From DATJOJ01 sp035507035 (GTDB lineage Bacteria > Acidobacteriota > Terriglobia > Terriglobales > Acidobacteriaceae): a stretch of DNA of 64,000 nt. Under the pieces are notes generated by a model that was not told where the DNA came from, did no database searches, and worked only from the letters and a program-made list of their open reading frames with translations. The position numbers and the translations under genes are program-made. This document shows positions 42,810 to 51,847 of this stretch, one piece after another. The stretch lies in the NCBI GenBank assembly GCA_035507035.1, contig DATJOJ010000035.1, forward strand, positions 124,001-188,000, in the 5' to 3' direction. Numbering within the stretch: the first letter of the stretch is position 1; every line of letters starts with the position of its first letter.

Positions 42810-43661
42810 TTGTTCCAACCCAACTTACTCCGCGACAAGCGCATTCTCATCACAGGCGGCGGTACGGGCCTTGGCAAAGGCATGGCGCAGCGCTTTCTCG
42901 AGCTTGGCGCTATCGTCTATATCTGCGGCCGGCGCAAAGAAGTTCTCACCGCGGCAGCGACTGAGCTGGGCAAAATCACGCAAGGAAAAATTCATTCCTT
43001 GCCTTGCGACGTCCGCGATCAAGCGCTGGTTGAAGAGATGATCGCGACCATCTGGAAAGATGGCCCGCTGGATATCGTCGTAAACAATGCCGCAGGCAAT
43101 TTTCTGGCGCGAACGGAAGAGCTCTCACCAGGCGCGTTCGATGCAGTCATCGGCATCGTGCTAAAAGGCACGATCAACGTGACCATGGCTTGCGGACGCC
43201 GCTGGCTCGCCGAGAAACACAGAGCGACGGTTCTGAACATTGCGGCGACATATACTACGAGTGGGTCGGCTTATGTAGTTCCGTCGGCGGTTTCGAAAGC
43301 CGGCGTTGTGGCGCTTACGAGAAGTTTGGCAGTCGAATGGGGAGACCGCGGCATTCGCATGAATGCCATTGCTCCTGGGCCGATTCCTACCGAGGGCGCA
43401 TTTTCGCGTCTGCTGCCCAGCGGAAATTTCGAAAAGCTGGTTTTGGATCGCAATCCGCTTGGTCGCTTCGGTACTGTCGAAGAACTGGCCAATCTCGCTG
43501 CATTTCTGGTCAGCGACGGCTGCGCCTACATCAATGGCGAAGTCGTTGTCATGGACGGCGGCGAATGGCTGCAAGGCGCCGGCGAATTCACAGCTCTCGG
43601 AAAATTACTTCGCCATGAAGACTGGCAGCAATTCAAGCCGCGAAAGCCGTCGCAGAAGTGA
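42810..43661 (+). CDS. Short-chain dehydrogenase, 2,4-dienoyl-CoA reductase-like
   Basis: A 283-residue SDR. TTG 42810 follows AGGAG by 11 bases. Motifs are TGGGTGLGKGMAQ, CDVRDQ, NNAAGNF and KAGVVALTRSLAVEWG. In place of the usual YxxxK it has the A-Y-V-V-P-S-A-V-S-K pattern (Tyr, Lys nine residues later), close to the peroxisomal-type 2,4-dienoyl-CoA reductases. The C-terminus GEWLQGAGEFTALGK also fits that group. It would act in unsaturated fatty acid oxidation. It follows glnS by 93 bases, probably with its own promoter. Confidence 0.8.
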   Translation: MFQPNLLRDKRILITGGGTGLGKGMAQRFLELGAIVYICGRRKEVLTAAATELGKITQGKIHSLPCDVRDQALVEEMIATIWKDGPLDIVVNNAAGNFLARTEELSPGAFDAVIGIVLKGTINVTMACGRRWLAEKHRATVLNIAATYTTSGSAYVVPSAVSKAGVVALTRSLAVEWGDRGIRMNAIAPGPIPTEGAFSRLLPSGNFEKLVLDRNPLGRFGTVEELANLAAFLVSDGCAYINGEVVVMDGGEWLQGAGEFTALGKLLRHEDWQQFKPRKPSQK

Positions 43662-43721
43662 TTCCGTTTTTGATCCGCTTTGCGGCAGGTCTTTGCGAAC
43701 TTTGCATTCTTGTTCCTTAAG

Positions 43722-44072
43722 TTATCCCTGCCGGTCCGGCATGACCAGCCACTTCAGCAGCATATTGACGACCGCCAGCACGATAGCGCCCCAAAACGCC
43801 GCGGCAAAACTTCGAATATGAAATCCCGGCACGAACGCCGACGCCAGCTCCAGCATAATGCCGTTAATGATCAGCCAGAATAGGCCGAGGGTCAGGATGG
43901 TCAGTGGAAAAGTGAGAATCTTCAGGATCAGGCCGAGGGTTGCGTTTATGAACCCAATGACGGCCGCGGCAATGAGCGCTGAGGCAGCACCGTCTACATA
44001 GAAGCCCGGCACTACTCGCGAAGTAATCCACACTGCCAGTGCTGTGATTACCCAATGTAAGAGCAGGCGCAT
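43722..44072 (-). CDS. Small four-helix membrane protein, phage-holin-superfamily-IV-like
   Basis: About 116 residues from ATG 44072, preceded by GAGGAGAAG. Four hydrophobic segments (LHWVITALAVWITSRVVPG, SALIAAAVIGFINATLGL, LTILTLGLFWLIINGIML, FWGAIVLAVVNMLLKWLV) match the widespread small membrane family named after a mycobacterial phage holin. No phage genes are nearby, so the name is only by fold. The frame upstream to 44129 has no start site. Confidence 0.8.
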   Translation of the reverse strand: MRLLLHWVITALAVWITSRVVPGFYVDGAASALIAAAVIGFINATLGLILKILTFPLTILTLGLFWLIINGIMLELASAFVPGFHIRSFAAAFWGAIVLAVVNMLLKWLVMPDRQG

Positions 44073-44130
44073 TAAGTTCTTCTCCTCTGTTGCGATCAGA
44101 CTATAAAGCGTGACGCGCGTATCCTGCAAA

Positions 44131-44619
44131 CTACTCCCGCGTCGGCGCGTCGAGGACCTTGCCGGTTTTCAAGTAGTGGTTGATGGCAGTCTCCCAGCCT
44201 TGCATCTTCTGTTGGAACCAGGCCTGGTCGTAACGATCAACTTCAACGTTCCCGGTTGCGGATAGGGCGGTATACGTGTACTGAATGTGAGCCAAAGTTT
44301 GATCGCCAGAGTTCCGTTCCAGCTGAATCCGAATCTGCGCCGCCACCTGACCCGGACTTACCCAGATAAATCCGATGAGAAACTTTGCCGGGTCATATTC
44401 GGTGACTACCCAGGTGGTTTCCGATCTGTCTTCATTCGGGGTAGTAAAAACGCATCCTGACTCTGCGACGCCCGATTGCGAATAGATCAAACGATATTGC
44501 CAGCCTGGAACCCAGTCGGCCTCTCGCACGGGGCAAAGCAGCGGGAAAACCTTCTCCGGTGGAGCGATATTGGTCTGGGTGTGTTGGTGGGCGGTTCGCT
44601 TGGCTTGAAATTCGGTCAT
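44131..44619 (-). CDS. SRPBCC (START/Bet v1-like) family protein
   Basis: About 162 residues from ATG 44619, after GGAGG. The helix-grip fold is suggested by the PPEKVFPLLCPVREADWVPGW opening, a GLN-free W-rich strand TTWVVTEYDPAKFLIGFIWV and a long C-terminal helix DQAWFQQKMQGWETAINHYLK. Such proteins bind hydrophobic ligands or act on them. The ligand is unknown. It is 58 bases upstream of the small membrane gene on the same strand; the two may be co-transcribed. Confidence 0.75.
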   Translation of the reverse strand: MTEFQAKRTAHQHTQTNIAPPEKVFPLLCPVREADWVPGWQYRLIYSQSGVAESGCVFTTPNEDRSETTWVVTEYDPAKFLIGFIWVSPGQVAAQIRIQLERNSGDQTLAHIQYTYTALSATGNVEVDRYDQAWFQQKMQGWETAINHYLKTGKVLDAPTRE

Positions 44620-44680
44620 GCTTCCTCCAAAAAACAATCCCCGCGCCGGAGCACGGGGCTGATTTTACGCAAAAAGGAAA

Positions 44681-44710
44681 GAGGCCGGATCGTGTGGGCG
44701 ATCCGGCCTC
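44681..44710 (-). terminator. Rho-independent terminator on the minus strand
   Basis: Perfect 12-bp stem GAGGCCGGATCG/CGATCCGGCCTC (44681-44692/44699-44710) with a 6-base loop. Read on the minus strand it is followed by TTTCCTTTTTG. It ends transcription of the 44799-45197 gene and isolates the SRPBCC gene. Confidence 0.8.
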
Positions 44711-44798
44711 TCCTCAACTATTATCGCACAGCGACGGGGTTTACAGGCCGCCCACCCACTCATCTTGGCCGGCCCAGGCTTCGGGAAGACATGATTTC

Positions 44799-45197
44799 TC
44801 AGGCTGGCCGCAACCTACGCCAAAACGTGCCCTGAGAGGGTCTGGAGCGTCTGAAAAGCACCTGTGCCTCCGCTCCATACGACGAGTTGATTTCGAGGGC
44901 AGACAGGTGGTTCTTCTGTGCTTTGCCGAAAAGCTGTTGTGCCATCTCCGCTTGTTCCGGTCTCAAGTCATGGGCCTGCGCGACGTCCTTCACTGTCAGA
45001 TTTTCTGGCATGATATGTGTGACTTCGAAGATGATATTTCCGGCGCGGAAGCCATGAATACTGAGAGCCTCCACACCGATCAAAGCAATCGTAAAACGTT
45101 CTCCCTCTGACGTTCGAACGAACAAACGGGCCTGCTTGTCTGCCGGAAGGCACACGCCGTCAAAGAAGCCGTCATGGAGATCAGGGAGAGTCGGCAT
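44799..45197 (-). CDS. Hypothetical protein (132 aa)
   Basis: A 132-residue soluble protein from ATG 45197, with a beta-rich N-terminus (KQARLFVRTSEGERFTIALIG, LSIHGFRAGNIIFEVTHI). A helical second half follows (DLRPEQAEMAQQLFGKAQ) ending in a basic tail (FRRSRPSQGTFWRRLRPA). No family was recognised. It has its own terminator at 44681-44710 and is divergent from the cupin gene. Confidence 0.55.
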   Translation of the reverse strand: MPTLPDLHDGFFDGVCLPADKQARLFVRTSEGERFTIALIGVEALSIHGFRAGNIIFEVTHIMPENLTVKDVAQAHDLRPEQAEMAQQLFGKAQKNHLSALEINSSYGAEAQVLFRRSRPSQGTFWRRLRPA

Positions 45198-45310
45198 GGC
45201 GATATTGTCCTATATGGAATCCCCCTGTCGGTGAAAAATCTCTTTAGCTCCAGCGGCCGTCCCGTAGCCAGACACTGTTCACCCTCATCCAATCCTCTAG
45301 GAGGCCAACC

Positions 45311-45643
45311 ATGTATCACGTGCGCCAGGAGAAGCTGCCGTTTGTGGGGAGTTCGCATGAGTTCATCGGAGCTGAGCAGGGCAACACCAATGTTTCCGTG
45401 TTCCTATACCACGGAAAACCCGGCTCGGGGCCGGGACCGCACCGGCATCCTTATGACGAAATCCAGTTCATCCGCGAAGGCCGGGGAGTGTGGACGGTAA
45501 ACGGCAAGACCTTCGAGGGCAGCGCCGGAGACATCTTTGTCATCAAGGCAGGCGAGATCCACAGCTTCAAGGCGGTGGGCGATTCGCCGCTGATCCAGGT
45601 CGACGTTCACCTTAGTCCGAGATTCATTCAAGAGAACCTTTGA
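45311..45643 (+). CDS. Cupin-domain protein
   Basis: A single-domain cupin of 110 residues. ATG 45311 follows AGGAGG. Motif 1 is GPGPHRHPYDEIQFIREGRG (two His and a Glu/Asp-type metal set) and motif 2 GDIFVIKAGEIHSFKAVG (His). It probably binds a divalent metal. The substrate or regulatory role is unknown. It is convergent with glnA, with a large inverted repeat between them. Confidence 0.85.
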   Translation: MYHVRQEKLPFVGSSHEFIGAEQGNTNVSVFLYHGKPGSGPGPHRHPYDEIQFIREGRGVWTVNGKTFEGSAGDIFVIKAGEIHSFKAVGDSPLIQVDVHLSPRFIQENL

Positions 45644-45689
45644 AGAAATGGCTGCAACTTGGCGATAAAGCGGACCTCCTTAAACACAG

Positions 45690-45744
45690 AGGGCACAGGC
45701 TTACACAGAGATTGTGGGTTTCTCTGTGTGACCCTGTGCCCCCT
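45690..45744. terminator. Large inverted repeat between convergent cupin and glnA genes
   Basis: Arms 45690-45711 and 45721-45744 (AGGGCACAGG..TACACAGAGA against TCTCTGTGTGACCCTGTGCCCCCT) pair almost fully with a 9-base loop. There is no strong U-run, so it may act as a bidirectional terminator or be a member of a dispersed CACAGAG-type repeat family. It lies between the ends of two convergent genes. Confidence 0.55.
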
Positions 45745-45758
45745 GGGTTCAAGCTCTC

Positions 45759-47189
45759 TTAGAACAAATTCCACAAAAACTGGTTGTAAACGTCGTGGTG
45801 ATACTGCACCTCGGGCGCTTTCACCACGGTGCCGAGCAGGCGCGGGCAGCGATCGGCCGAAGCCTGCTTCAAATCGGCGTAGCGGCCTTTCACGTCTGCG
45901 CCGAGCAGCTTGGTGGTCCAGTCGGCTTTGCGGAAGTTGGCCAGCGCGTCGTAAATATTGTCTGGCAGATAACGCTCCGCCTGGCGCAGGTTCTTGATCT
46001 TCGACGTCTCGCCTTCGAGGCCAGTTTTGAAAATTGACAACATGACCAGGTACGGGTTCGCATCCGGCGAAACCGAGCGCACTTCTACTCTCATGCTGCG
46101 TTCGTTGCCAATGGGGATACGCACCATGGAACCGCGATCCGTCGCCGATGCCTTGATCTGGTTCGGGGCCTCAAAGTGCGGATCAAGCCGGCGATAGGCG
46201 TTCACGCTAGCGTTGAGCAGCAGGCAGAGATCGTTGCCGTGAGTCAGGATGCGGTCGATGAACTCCCAGCCAACCTTGCTCAGCATCTCTTCGCCCTTGG
46301 CGTCCCAGAACAGATTTTTGCCGCCCTTGCTGACGGAAACGTTGGTGTGCATGCCGCTGCCGTTCACGCCCACGACCGGCTTGGGCAGGAATGATGCGGT
46401 GCAGCCCATCTTGGTCGCGACCTGGCGGCAAATCAGTTTGTAGAGCTGGATCTGATCGGCAGCCGCGACGACCTCGCCGTATCCGTAATTAATTTCGAAC
46501 TGCGAGGGCGCGACCTCGGGATGGTCTTTTTCGTTCTGGAATCCCATCGAGCGCTGGACTTCCGCGGTCGTGTCGATGAAGGTGCGCAGCGTGTCTCCTG
46601 GCAGCGAGTGATAATATCCGCCGGTGTTCACGTACTCGAACCGGTGTGTTTCGTGGAATCTGCGCTCCGCGTCCGATCCTTGAAACAAAAATCCTTCGAT
46701 CTCGTTGGCCGCGTTCAGCGTGTAACCATTTTTCTTGTACTGGGCCTCGGCAAAGCTTTTCAAAATGCCGCGAATGTCGGCCGAATACGGCTCTCCGCTT
46801 TTGTCGATCACGTCACCGAAGACGAGCACCTTGCCCGGGCCAAAAATGTCGGCCGGACCCCAGTAAAACGCCCCCCAATCGATGCCCAGCCGCAGATCGC
46901 TCTCGCGCTGCGCAGTGAAGCCGCGAATAGAGGAGCCGTCGAAGGTCAGGTTGTCCCAACTCTTCATCAGGAACTTTTTGTCATAGTCGAGCATGTGCAG
47001 GCGGCCTTCGAGGTCGCTGAACAGCACGGTTACGGCTTTGATCCGCTTTTCGCCGCTCAAATACTCCAGGCGCTCGTCGCGAATTTTGGCGGCAGCGACG
47101 CGCTTTTGCCGCTGCTCTTTGGCATTGAGGTTGAGCTCTTCCAACTCGTCGTAGGGAATGGCAAGAAAATTACGCAGATCTTCGAACAT
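45759..47189 (-). CDS. glnA: Glutamine synthetase family protein (type I-like)
   Basis: Forms glutamine from glutamate, ammonia and ATP. About 476 residues. ATG 47189 follows AAGGAG; the frame continues 35 codons upstream without support. Catalytic features are FDGSSIRGFT, NEIEGFLF, VNGSGMHTNVSVS and SMRVEVRSVSPDANPYL. The N-terminal 60 residues are unlike those of standard GlnA. The C-terminal region (ERYLPDNIYDALANFRK) is shifted from the usual adenylylation loop, so it is a divergent type I enzyme. The symbol is tentative. A nearby GlnRS and GluQRS make glutamine/glutamate a local theme. Confidence 0.85.
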   Translation of the reverse strand: MFEDLRNFLAIPYDELEELNLNAKEQRQKRVAAAKIRDERLEYLSGEKRIKAVTVLFSDLEGRLHMLDYDKKFLMKSWDNLTFDGSSIRGFTAQRESDLRLGIDWGAFYWGPADIFGPGKVLVFGDVIDKSGEPYSADIRGILKSFAEAQYKKNGYTLNAANEIEGFLFQGSDAERRFHETHRFEYVNTGGYYHSLPGDTLRTFIDTTAEVQRSMGFQNEKDHPEVAPSQFEINYGYGEVVAAADQIQLYKLICRQVATKMGCTASFLPKPVVGVNGSGMHTNVSVSKGGKNLFWDAKGEEMLSKVGWEFIDRILTHGNDLCLLLNASVNAYRRLDPHFEAPNQIKASATDRGSMVRIPIGNERSMRVEVRSVSPDANPYLVMLSIFKTGLEGETSKIKNLRQAERYLPDNIYDALANFRKADWTTKLLGADVKGRYADLKQASADRCPRLLGTVVKAPEVQYHHDVYNQFLWNLF

Positions 47190-47338
47190 GTCTCTCCTTA
47201 AATTGTGCGTAAGACTTTGGGCGCTGCGAAGAATTTTGGGGGACTCTCTGGAACCCGCTAAGGGTATCGCGCCAGCATGATCTCTGCCAATCAAAAAACA
47301 TGATGGGGAGGATACAAAGAATTTATGGCGAGGTTAGA

Positions 47339-48172
47339 TCAGGAGTTCACTTTGCGCAACACCTCGGACGGAGTTAGTCCACTTTCTCTTAAATACCTTA
47401 TGCTCAGGGAATCATTACGCTTGGCCAGGCGGACGCCGGCATCATCAAGCATCAGGTCGCAATGATAAAAATCGGGCGGCTTCCGACCGAGCGCGCGATA
47501 TAGAAGAAGTTGCCGCGCTGTGGATTTCAGCAAGTCGGCTCCCCTCACGACTTCGGTGATTTTCATCTCGGCGTCATCGACTACCACGGCTAACTGGTAT
47601 GCGGGAACGTCGTCGCGCCGCCAAACAATGAAATCGCCGAAATCCCGGCCAGCGATGAAACGCTGGGGGCCGAGATGAAGGTCGGCGAAGGCAATTTCTT
47701 CGCCGTTCGGCACGCGAAACCTCCAATTGACTCCGGCGGGGGCAGTGAATTCTCTGCCGTCGCTGCGGCCACGGCATCGGCCTGGGTAAATGGGCTCATC
47801 GTCGCTGTCATTGGGCGCGCTCGCCGCCTGGGCTAAATCCCTTCGCGAGCAGGTGCATGGATAGATAAAGCCGGCATCGCACAACTGAAGCCACGCAGCC
47901 AAATAACTCTTTCGTCGTTCGCTTTGCGAATACGGAGCGCAAGGTCCGCCGCAATCCGGTCCCTCCTGCCATTGAATGCCAAGCCATTTCAAATCCTCGG
48001 TCATGGCATCGGCGAATTCACATCGTGAACGTTGCGGATCGAGGTCTTCATTGCGGAGAACCAGTGTTCCGGACTGATCCGCTGCTCTCTGCGCGGCAAT
48101 CCAGAAAGTTCGAGCATGGCCGAGATGAAGCAAGCCAGTGGGAGACGGCGCGAGGCGTCCGCGATAACTCAC
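47339..48172 (-). CDS. gluQ: Glutamyl-Q tRNA(Asp) synthetase
   Basis: Attaches glutamate to queuosine in tRNA-Asp, using the GluRS catalytic domain without the anticodon-binding part. The 277 residues fit. GRLAPSPTGLLHLGHARTF is the HIGH-type motif, and LAKRNDSLSIRY is the KMSKS equivalent. The zinc-like cluster CTCSRRDL...YPGRCRG is present. GTG 48172 is the start. It is 150 bases after glnA's start region on the same strand. Its presence implies that the organism makes queuosine. Confidence 0.9.
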   Translation of the reverse strand: MSYRGRLAPSPTGLLHLGHARTFWIAAQRAADQSGTLVLRNEDLDPQRSRCEFADAMTEDLKWLGIQWQEGPDCGGPCAPYSQSERRKSYLAAWLQLCDAGFIYPCTCSRRDLAQAASAPNDSDDEPIYPGRCRGRSDGREFTAPAGVNWRFRVPNGEEIAFADLHLGPQRFIAGRDFGDFIVWRRDDVPAYQLAVVVDDAEMKITEVVRGADLLKSTARQLLLYRALGRKPPDFYHCDLMLDDAGVRLAKRNDSLSIRYLRESGLTPSEVLRKVNS

Positions 48173-48211
48173 GCAATCATTTTATCGGTTTGCGGAGATG
48201 CAGCCGCGATG

Positions 48212-48562
48212 CTAGCGCGCTGAGTTTGCGGCCATTTTCTTCACCATGGCCAGCACCAGCTTGCGATCGCTGTCGTTAAGGTTGGTGGCGTAGCGGCGGA
48301 TCTGGCTGAGAAAGCGGACCTCATCATCCGAGAGCTGCGGCAAACCCTTCGATCCGTTGGTGTGTCCCGAGTCAGAAAAGAATTGTGACAGCGGCAATTC
48401 CATGGCGCCGGCGATCTTGGAAAGCGTGTCGAGCGAAGGAATAGTGTGGCCGTTCTCCACGCGCGAAAGGTAGCAGCGCAAGAGACCCGTGCGTTTTTCG
48501 ATGTCGCCCTGCGACATTCCCTTCTGCAGACGGTAGTTTCTGATTGTTTCGCCGATGTTCAT
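48212..48562 (-). CDS. XRE-family helix-turn-helix regulator
   Basis: About 116 residues from ATG 48562, with a Cro/CI-type HTH at about residues 6-60: IRNYRLQKGMSQGDIEKRTG and YLSRVENGHTIPSLDTLSKIA. A helical C-terminal part follows (LSQFFSD, LSQIRRYATNLNDSDRKLVLAMVKKMA). An alternative TTG start at 48577 has a better-placed GGAGAG site and would add five residues. The target is unknown. It sits 40 bases before gluQ on the same strand and might share its operon. Confidence 0.85.
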   Translation of the reverse strand: MNIGETIRNYRLQKGMSQGDIEKRTGLLRCYLSRVENGHTIPSLDTLSKIAGAMELPLSQFFSDSGHTNGSKGLPQLSDDEVRFLSQIRRYATNLNDSDRKLVLAMVKKMAANSAR

Positions 48563-48726
48563 GGAAGCGGTGGCCAATTCGGCTCTCCGGGATTGCTGAA
48601 TAGTAACCAGATGACTACCGTCTTGCAAGTGGAAATTGGTGCCACCTCAATAGAACTAGTGTGTAAGACTTAAGATCATCGGCGCCAATCTGCGCCGCGC
48701 GACCCGGCATCAGAAAGTCTAGCTTT

Positions 48727-49467
48727 CTATTGCTTGAGTGTGGCAGCAAAGAACTTGACGGTGTGCTGCCAGGCGTCAGCCGTGTCGGCGGCGCGATACC
48801 CATCCTTGTTGTTGGGATTTTCGAAGCCGTGCCCGGCATCAGGATAAATCACAATTTCCACTTTCTTTCCTTGCTGCTTGAGTGTCTGCTCAAACTTCTT
48901 CACATCCTCGACCGGGATGCCGCGGTCCTGAGCACCAAATAGGCCGAGGATGGACGCGTTGATTTGTGCGATTGACTGTGGGTCAGTGGCGAGATGCCCG
49001 TAATTAATGACGTCGGCTTTGAGTGTCGGTTCTTGAAGCGCGACATCGAGCGCATAACCACCGCCCATGCACCATCCGATAGCGCCCAGTCGATCTGTTT
49101 GCACATTCGGTTGAGCCTTCAGGAATTCCACGGCGGCATGAAGATCGCGCTTCGCGCGATCTTCGGGAACGCCACGCATGATCTCGTGCGCCTCCTCCGG
49201 CGTGGTCGCAACTTTGCCGCGATAGAGATCGATGGCAAGCGTAACATAGCCGAGGTCGGAGATTTTATCCGCTTGCTCCTTCACCCAGTCGTTCAACCCC
49301 CACCACTCATGAATCACGACGATGCCGGGAAACGGTCCGTTGCCCGCCGGGGTGTAAAGGATACCTTGAACGGTCTCGTCTCCACTTTTGTAGGAGACAT
49401 TTTTCGCAGTGGCGGCGAAGGCGGAGCCTGACAAAGCGAGAACGAGAAGAATCACAAAAGATTTCAC
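48727..49467 (-). CDS. Exported dienelactone hydrolase-family protein
   Basis: 246 residues. GTG 49467 follows GGAGG and opens a signal peptide (ILLVLALSGSAFAA). The alpha/beta-hydrolase core has HEWWGLN, the nucleophile Cys in AIGWCMGGGYAL, Asp in LFGAQDRGI and His in DAGHGFENP, matching the Cys-Asp-His triad of dienelactone hydrolases. Exported members act on esters or lactones in the periplasm. Substrate unknown. Confidence 0.9.
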   Translation of the reverse strand: MKSFVILLVLALSGSAFAATAKNVSYKSGDETVQGILYTPAGNGPFPGIVVIHEWWGLNDWVKEQADKISDLGYVTLAIDLYRGKVATTPEEAHEIMRGVPEDRAKRDLHAAVEFLKAQPNVQTDRLGAIGWCMGGGYALDVALQEPTLKADVINYGHLATDPQSIAQINASILGLFGAQDRGIPVEDVKKFEQTLKQQGKKVEIVIYPDAGHGFENPNNKDGYRAADTADAWQHTVKFFAATLKQ

Positions 49468-49484
49468 GCGCGTCCTCCAACGTG

Positions 49485-50009
49485 CTATAGCGGCAGCTCC
49501 ATATACAAAGTGCCCGGCTGGGGGTTTGTCCGATACGGTGGGATTTCCCGGAAGCCAAGTTTGCGATACATACCGACCGCATCTCTCATCACCGGCTCGA
49601 CCGTGTCCAGCCGCATCCGATCATATCCAATTTTGCGTGCTTCGGCGATGATGGCGTTGGCCAGAATTCGTCCCAGACCGTTCCCGCGGAACTTTGGACG
49701 AAGATAGAGCCGTTTCATTTCGCAGGTTTGGGCATCGAGTTTGTGCAGCGCAACGCAGCCAGCCAATTCGCCTTCGACTTGGGCAAGGAGCAAGCGGCCT
49801 TCGGGCGGAGCGTAGTCGCCGGGCAGGTCTGCAAGCTCTTTATCAAAATTCTGGAAGCAGAGACTAAAGCCCAGCGACTGCGCATACTCTAGGAAAAGTT
49901 CACGGGCCTGCGCGATCTGAGCGGGAGACTCTGCTTGGGTTAGAACAAAATCTCTAACCGCCGAGTTCGCGGAGATCGCCGAAGAAAATTTCTCACTTTC
50001 TTCTCCCAT
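49485..50009 (-). CDS. GNAT-family N-acetyltransferase
   Basis: 174 residues. An N-terminal extension of about 20 residues precedes a GNAT domain with motif A MKRLYLRPKFRGNGLGRILANAI (the canonical R-x-x-G-x-G pattern) and a C-terminal region RLDTVEPVMRDAVGMYRKLGF. The substrate is unknown. ATG 50009 is used. It ends 17 bases before the dienelactone hydrolase gene on the same strand; the two may form a unit. Confidence 0.85.
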   Translation of the reverse strand: MGEESEKFSSAISANSAVRDFVLTQAESPAQIAQARELFLEYAQSLGFSLCFQNFDKELADLPGDYAPPEGRLLLAQVEGELAGCVALHKLDAQTCEMKRLYLRPKFRGNGLGRILANAIIAEARKIGYDRMRLDTVEPVMRDAVGMYRKLGFREIPPYRTNPQPGTLYMELPL

Positions 50010-50050
50010 ATTCTTTGTGTCCTCAGCAGTTCTCTGCCGTGAACGATGTT

Positions 50051-50794
<744 letters not shown>

Positions 50795-50865
50795 GATTCT
50801 CTCCTTTAAGCTGAAGGAAAATTATAGCTGCAGACAGACTGCTGGAGATTCAGGCTCTGCCTGAA

Positions 50866-51723
50866 TTACATCGCTGGAGACGATTTGGCCTGCGCCACAT
50901 TCGACACCGGCTGATAATCGGAATGGTAGACATCGACGATGGTGCGCCCAACAATGCGGACTTGGGCTTCCGAGTGAATGTGCACGGGGAAGGTGAAGGA
51001 ATCGACGTCAGCGTAATCCTGCACAAACTCCAGCTTCTTGATGAACAACGACGGAGACTTCACGAGTTTGCCTTCGGCCCGCACTATGCTGCCACTCAAC
51101 ACGTCGAGATAGATCTTGCCTTTAAACAATCCGGCCCTCTTCTCCCGCGGCTTCACCTGATAGACATGGACCACCCGGTCTCCAATCTCGGCTGTTCCCT
51201 TGTATGAGAACTTGTAGTTGGCCTGAGTGATCGCGTTCAGCGTTGGATCATCTTTCTGATGGTCCACTTCCGACTGCAAGACTCGCAGGATGACGTTGGT
51301 CTTTACGAAATTGTCTCCGGTGAAATGCAGCGGTTTGAAAGTCAACTGGCGCGGCGCGGAATAGTGTCGTTCGACCTCAAATTCGCCGGATTGTTTAGTG
51401 TCCGGCAGCTCGGCATGAATCACCGTTATGGCCGAGTAAGAACTAAGCTGCGCCGCCTGCACAATTACGTGGCCCCGGTACGCTTGCAGAGCCAACTCCG
51501 GCGCCATGCGAGGCAGTGCAACCGCTATGGTCGGTGGCACAGAAACATCGTCCGCGATACGTGGACCAGCCGGCGAAGGCGCGGGCGAAGGGGTGGTTGA
51601 ATAGGCGAATCCTGGCGGCACACCGCGGTCCGCGCGTGGTGCACCGGCAGGCCAGCCTTGGGCACACACCCAGCCCGATAAACTAACAAACAGAATAGAA
51701 AAGATCGGCAGACGGCGTAGCAT
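50866..51723 (-). CDS. Exported hypothetical protein (285 aa)
   Basis: Signal peptide (IFSILFVSLSGWVCAQ), then about 60 Pro/Ala-rich residues and a beta-rich domain (AITVIHAELPDTKQSGEFEVERHYSAPRQ, TLNAITQANYKFSYKGTAEIG, LFKGKIYLDVLSGSIVRAEGKL). Its layout resembles exported LolA-like or DUF-type proteins of Acidobacteriota. It is divergent from the ThyX gene with a 124-base gap that must hold both promoters. No function can be assigned. Confidence 0.65.
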   Translation of the reverse strand: MLRRLPIFSILFVSLSGWVCAQGWPAGAPRADRGVPPGFAYSTTPSPAPSPAGPRIADDVSVPPTIAVALPRMAPELALQAYRGHVIVQAAQLSSYSAITVIHAELPDTKQSGEFEVERHYSAPRQLTFKPLHFTGDNFVKTNVILRVLQSEVDHQKDDPTLNAITQANYKFSYKGTAEIGDRVVHVYQVKPREKRAGLFKGKIYLDVLSGSIVRAEGKLVKSPSLFIKKLEFVQDYADVDSFTFPVHIHSEAQVRIVGRTIVDVYHSDYQPVSNVAQAKSSPAM

Positions 51724-51847
51724 TAGATCGGGTACCTAAGTTATATACGATGACTAGCGGCAAAAGGAAGATACAACCTTTATCAACTCGTTGCGTATCT
51801 GGAGGCTGCCGGGTAAGATTCAATTCTCCATCACCCTGAGGCTTGCC

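Noticed and set aside
43722..44072. Small membrane protein taken as evidence for a prophage (holin)
   Set aside because: The family name comes from a phage, but no other phage gene is near and such proteins are common on chromosomes.
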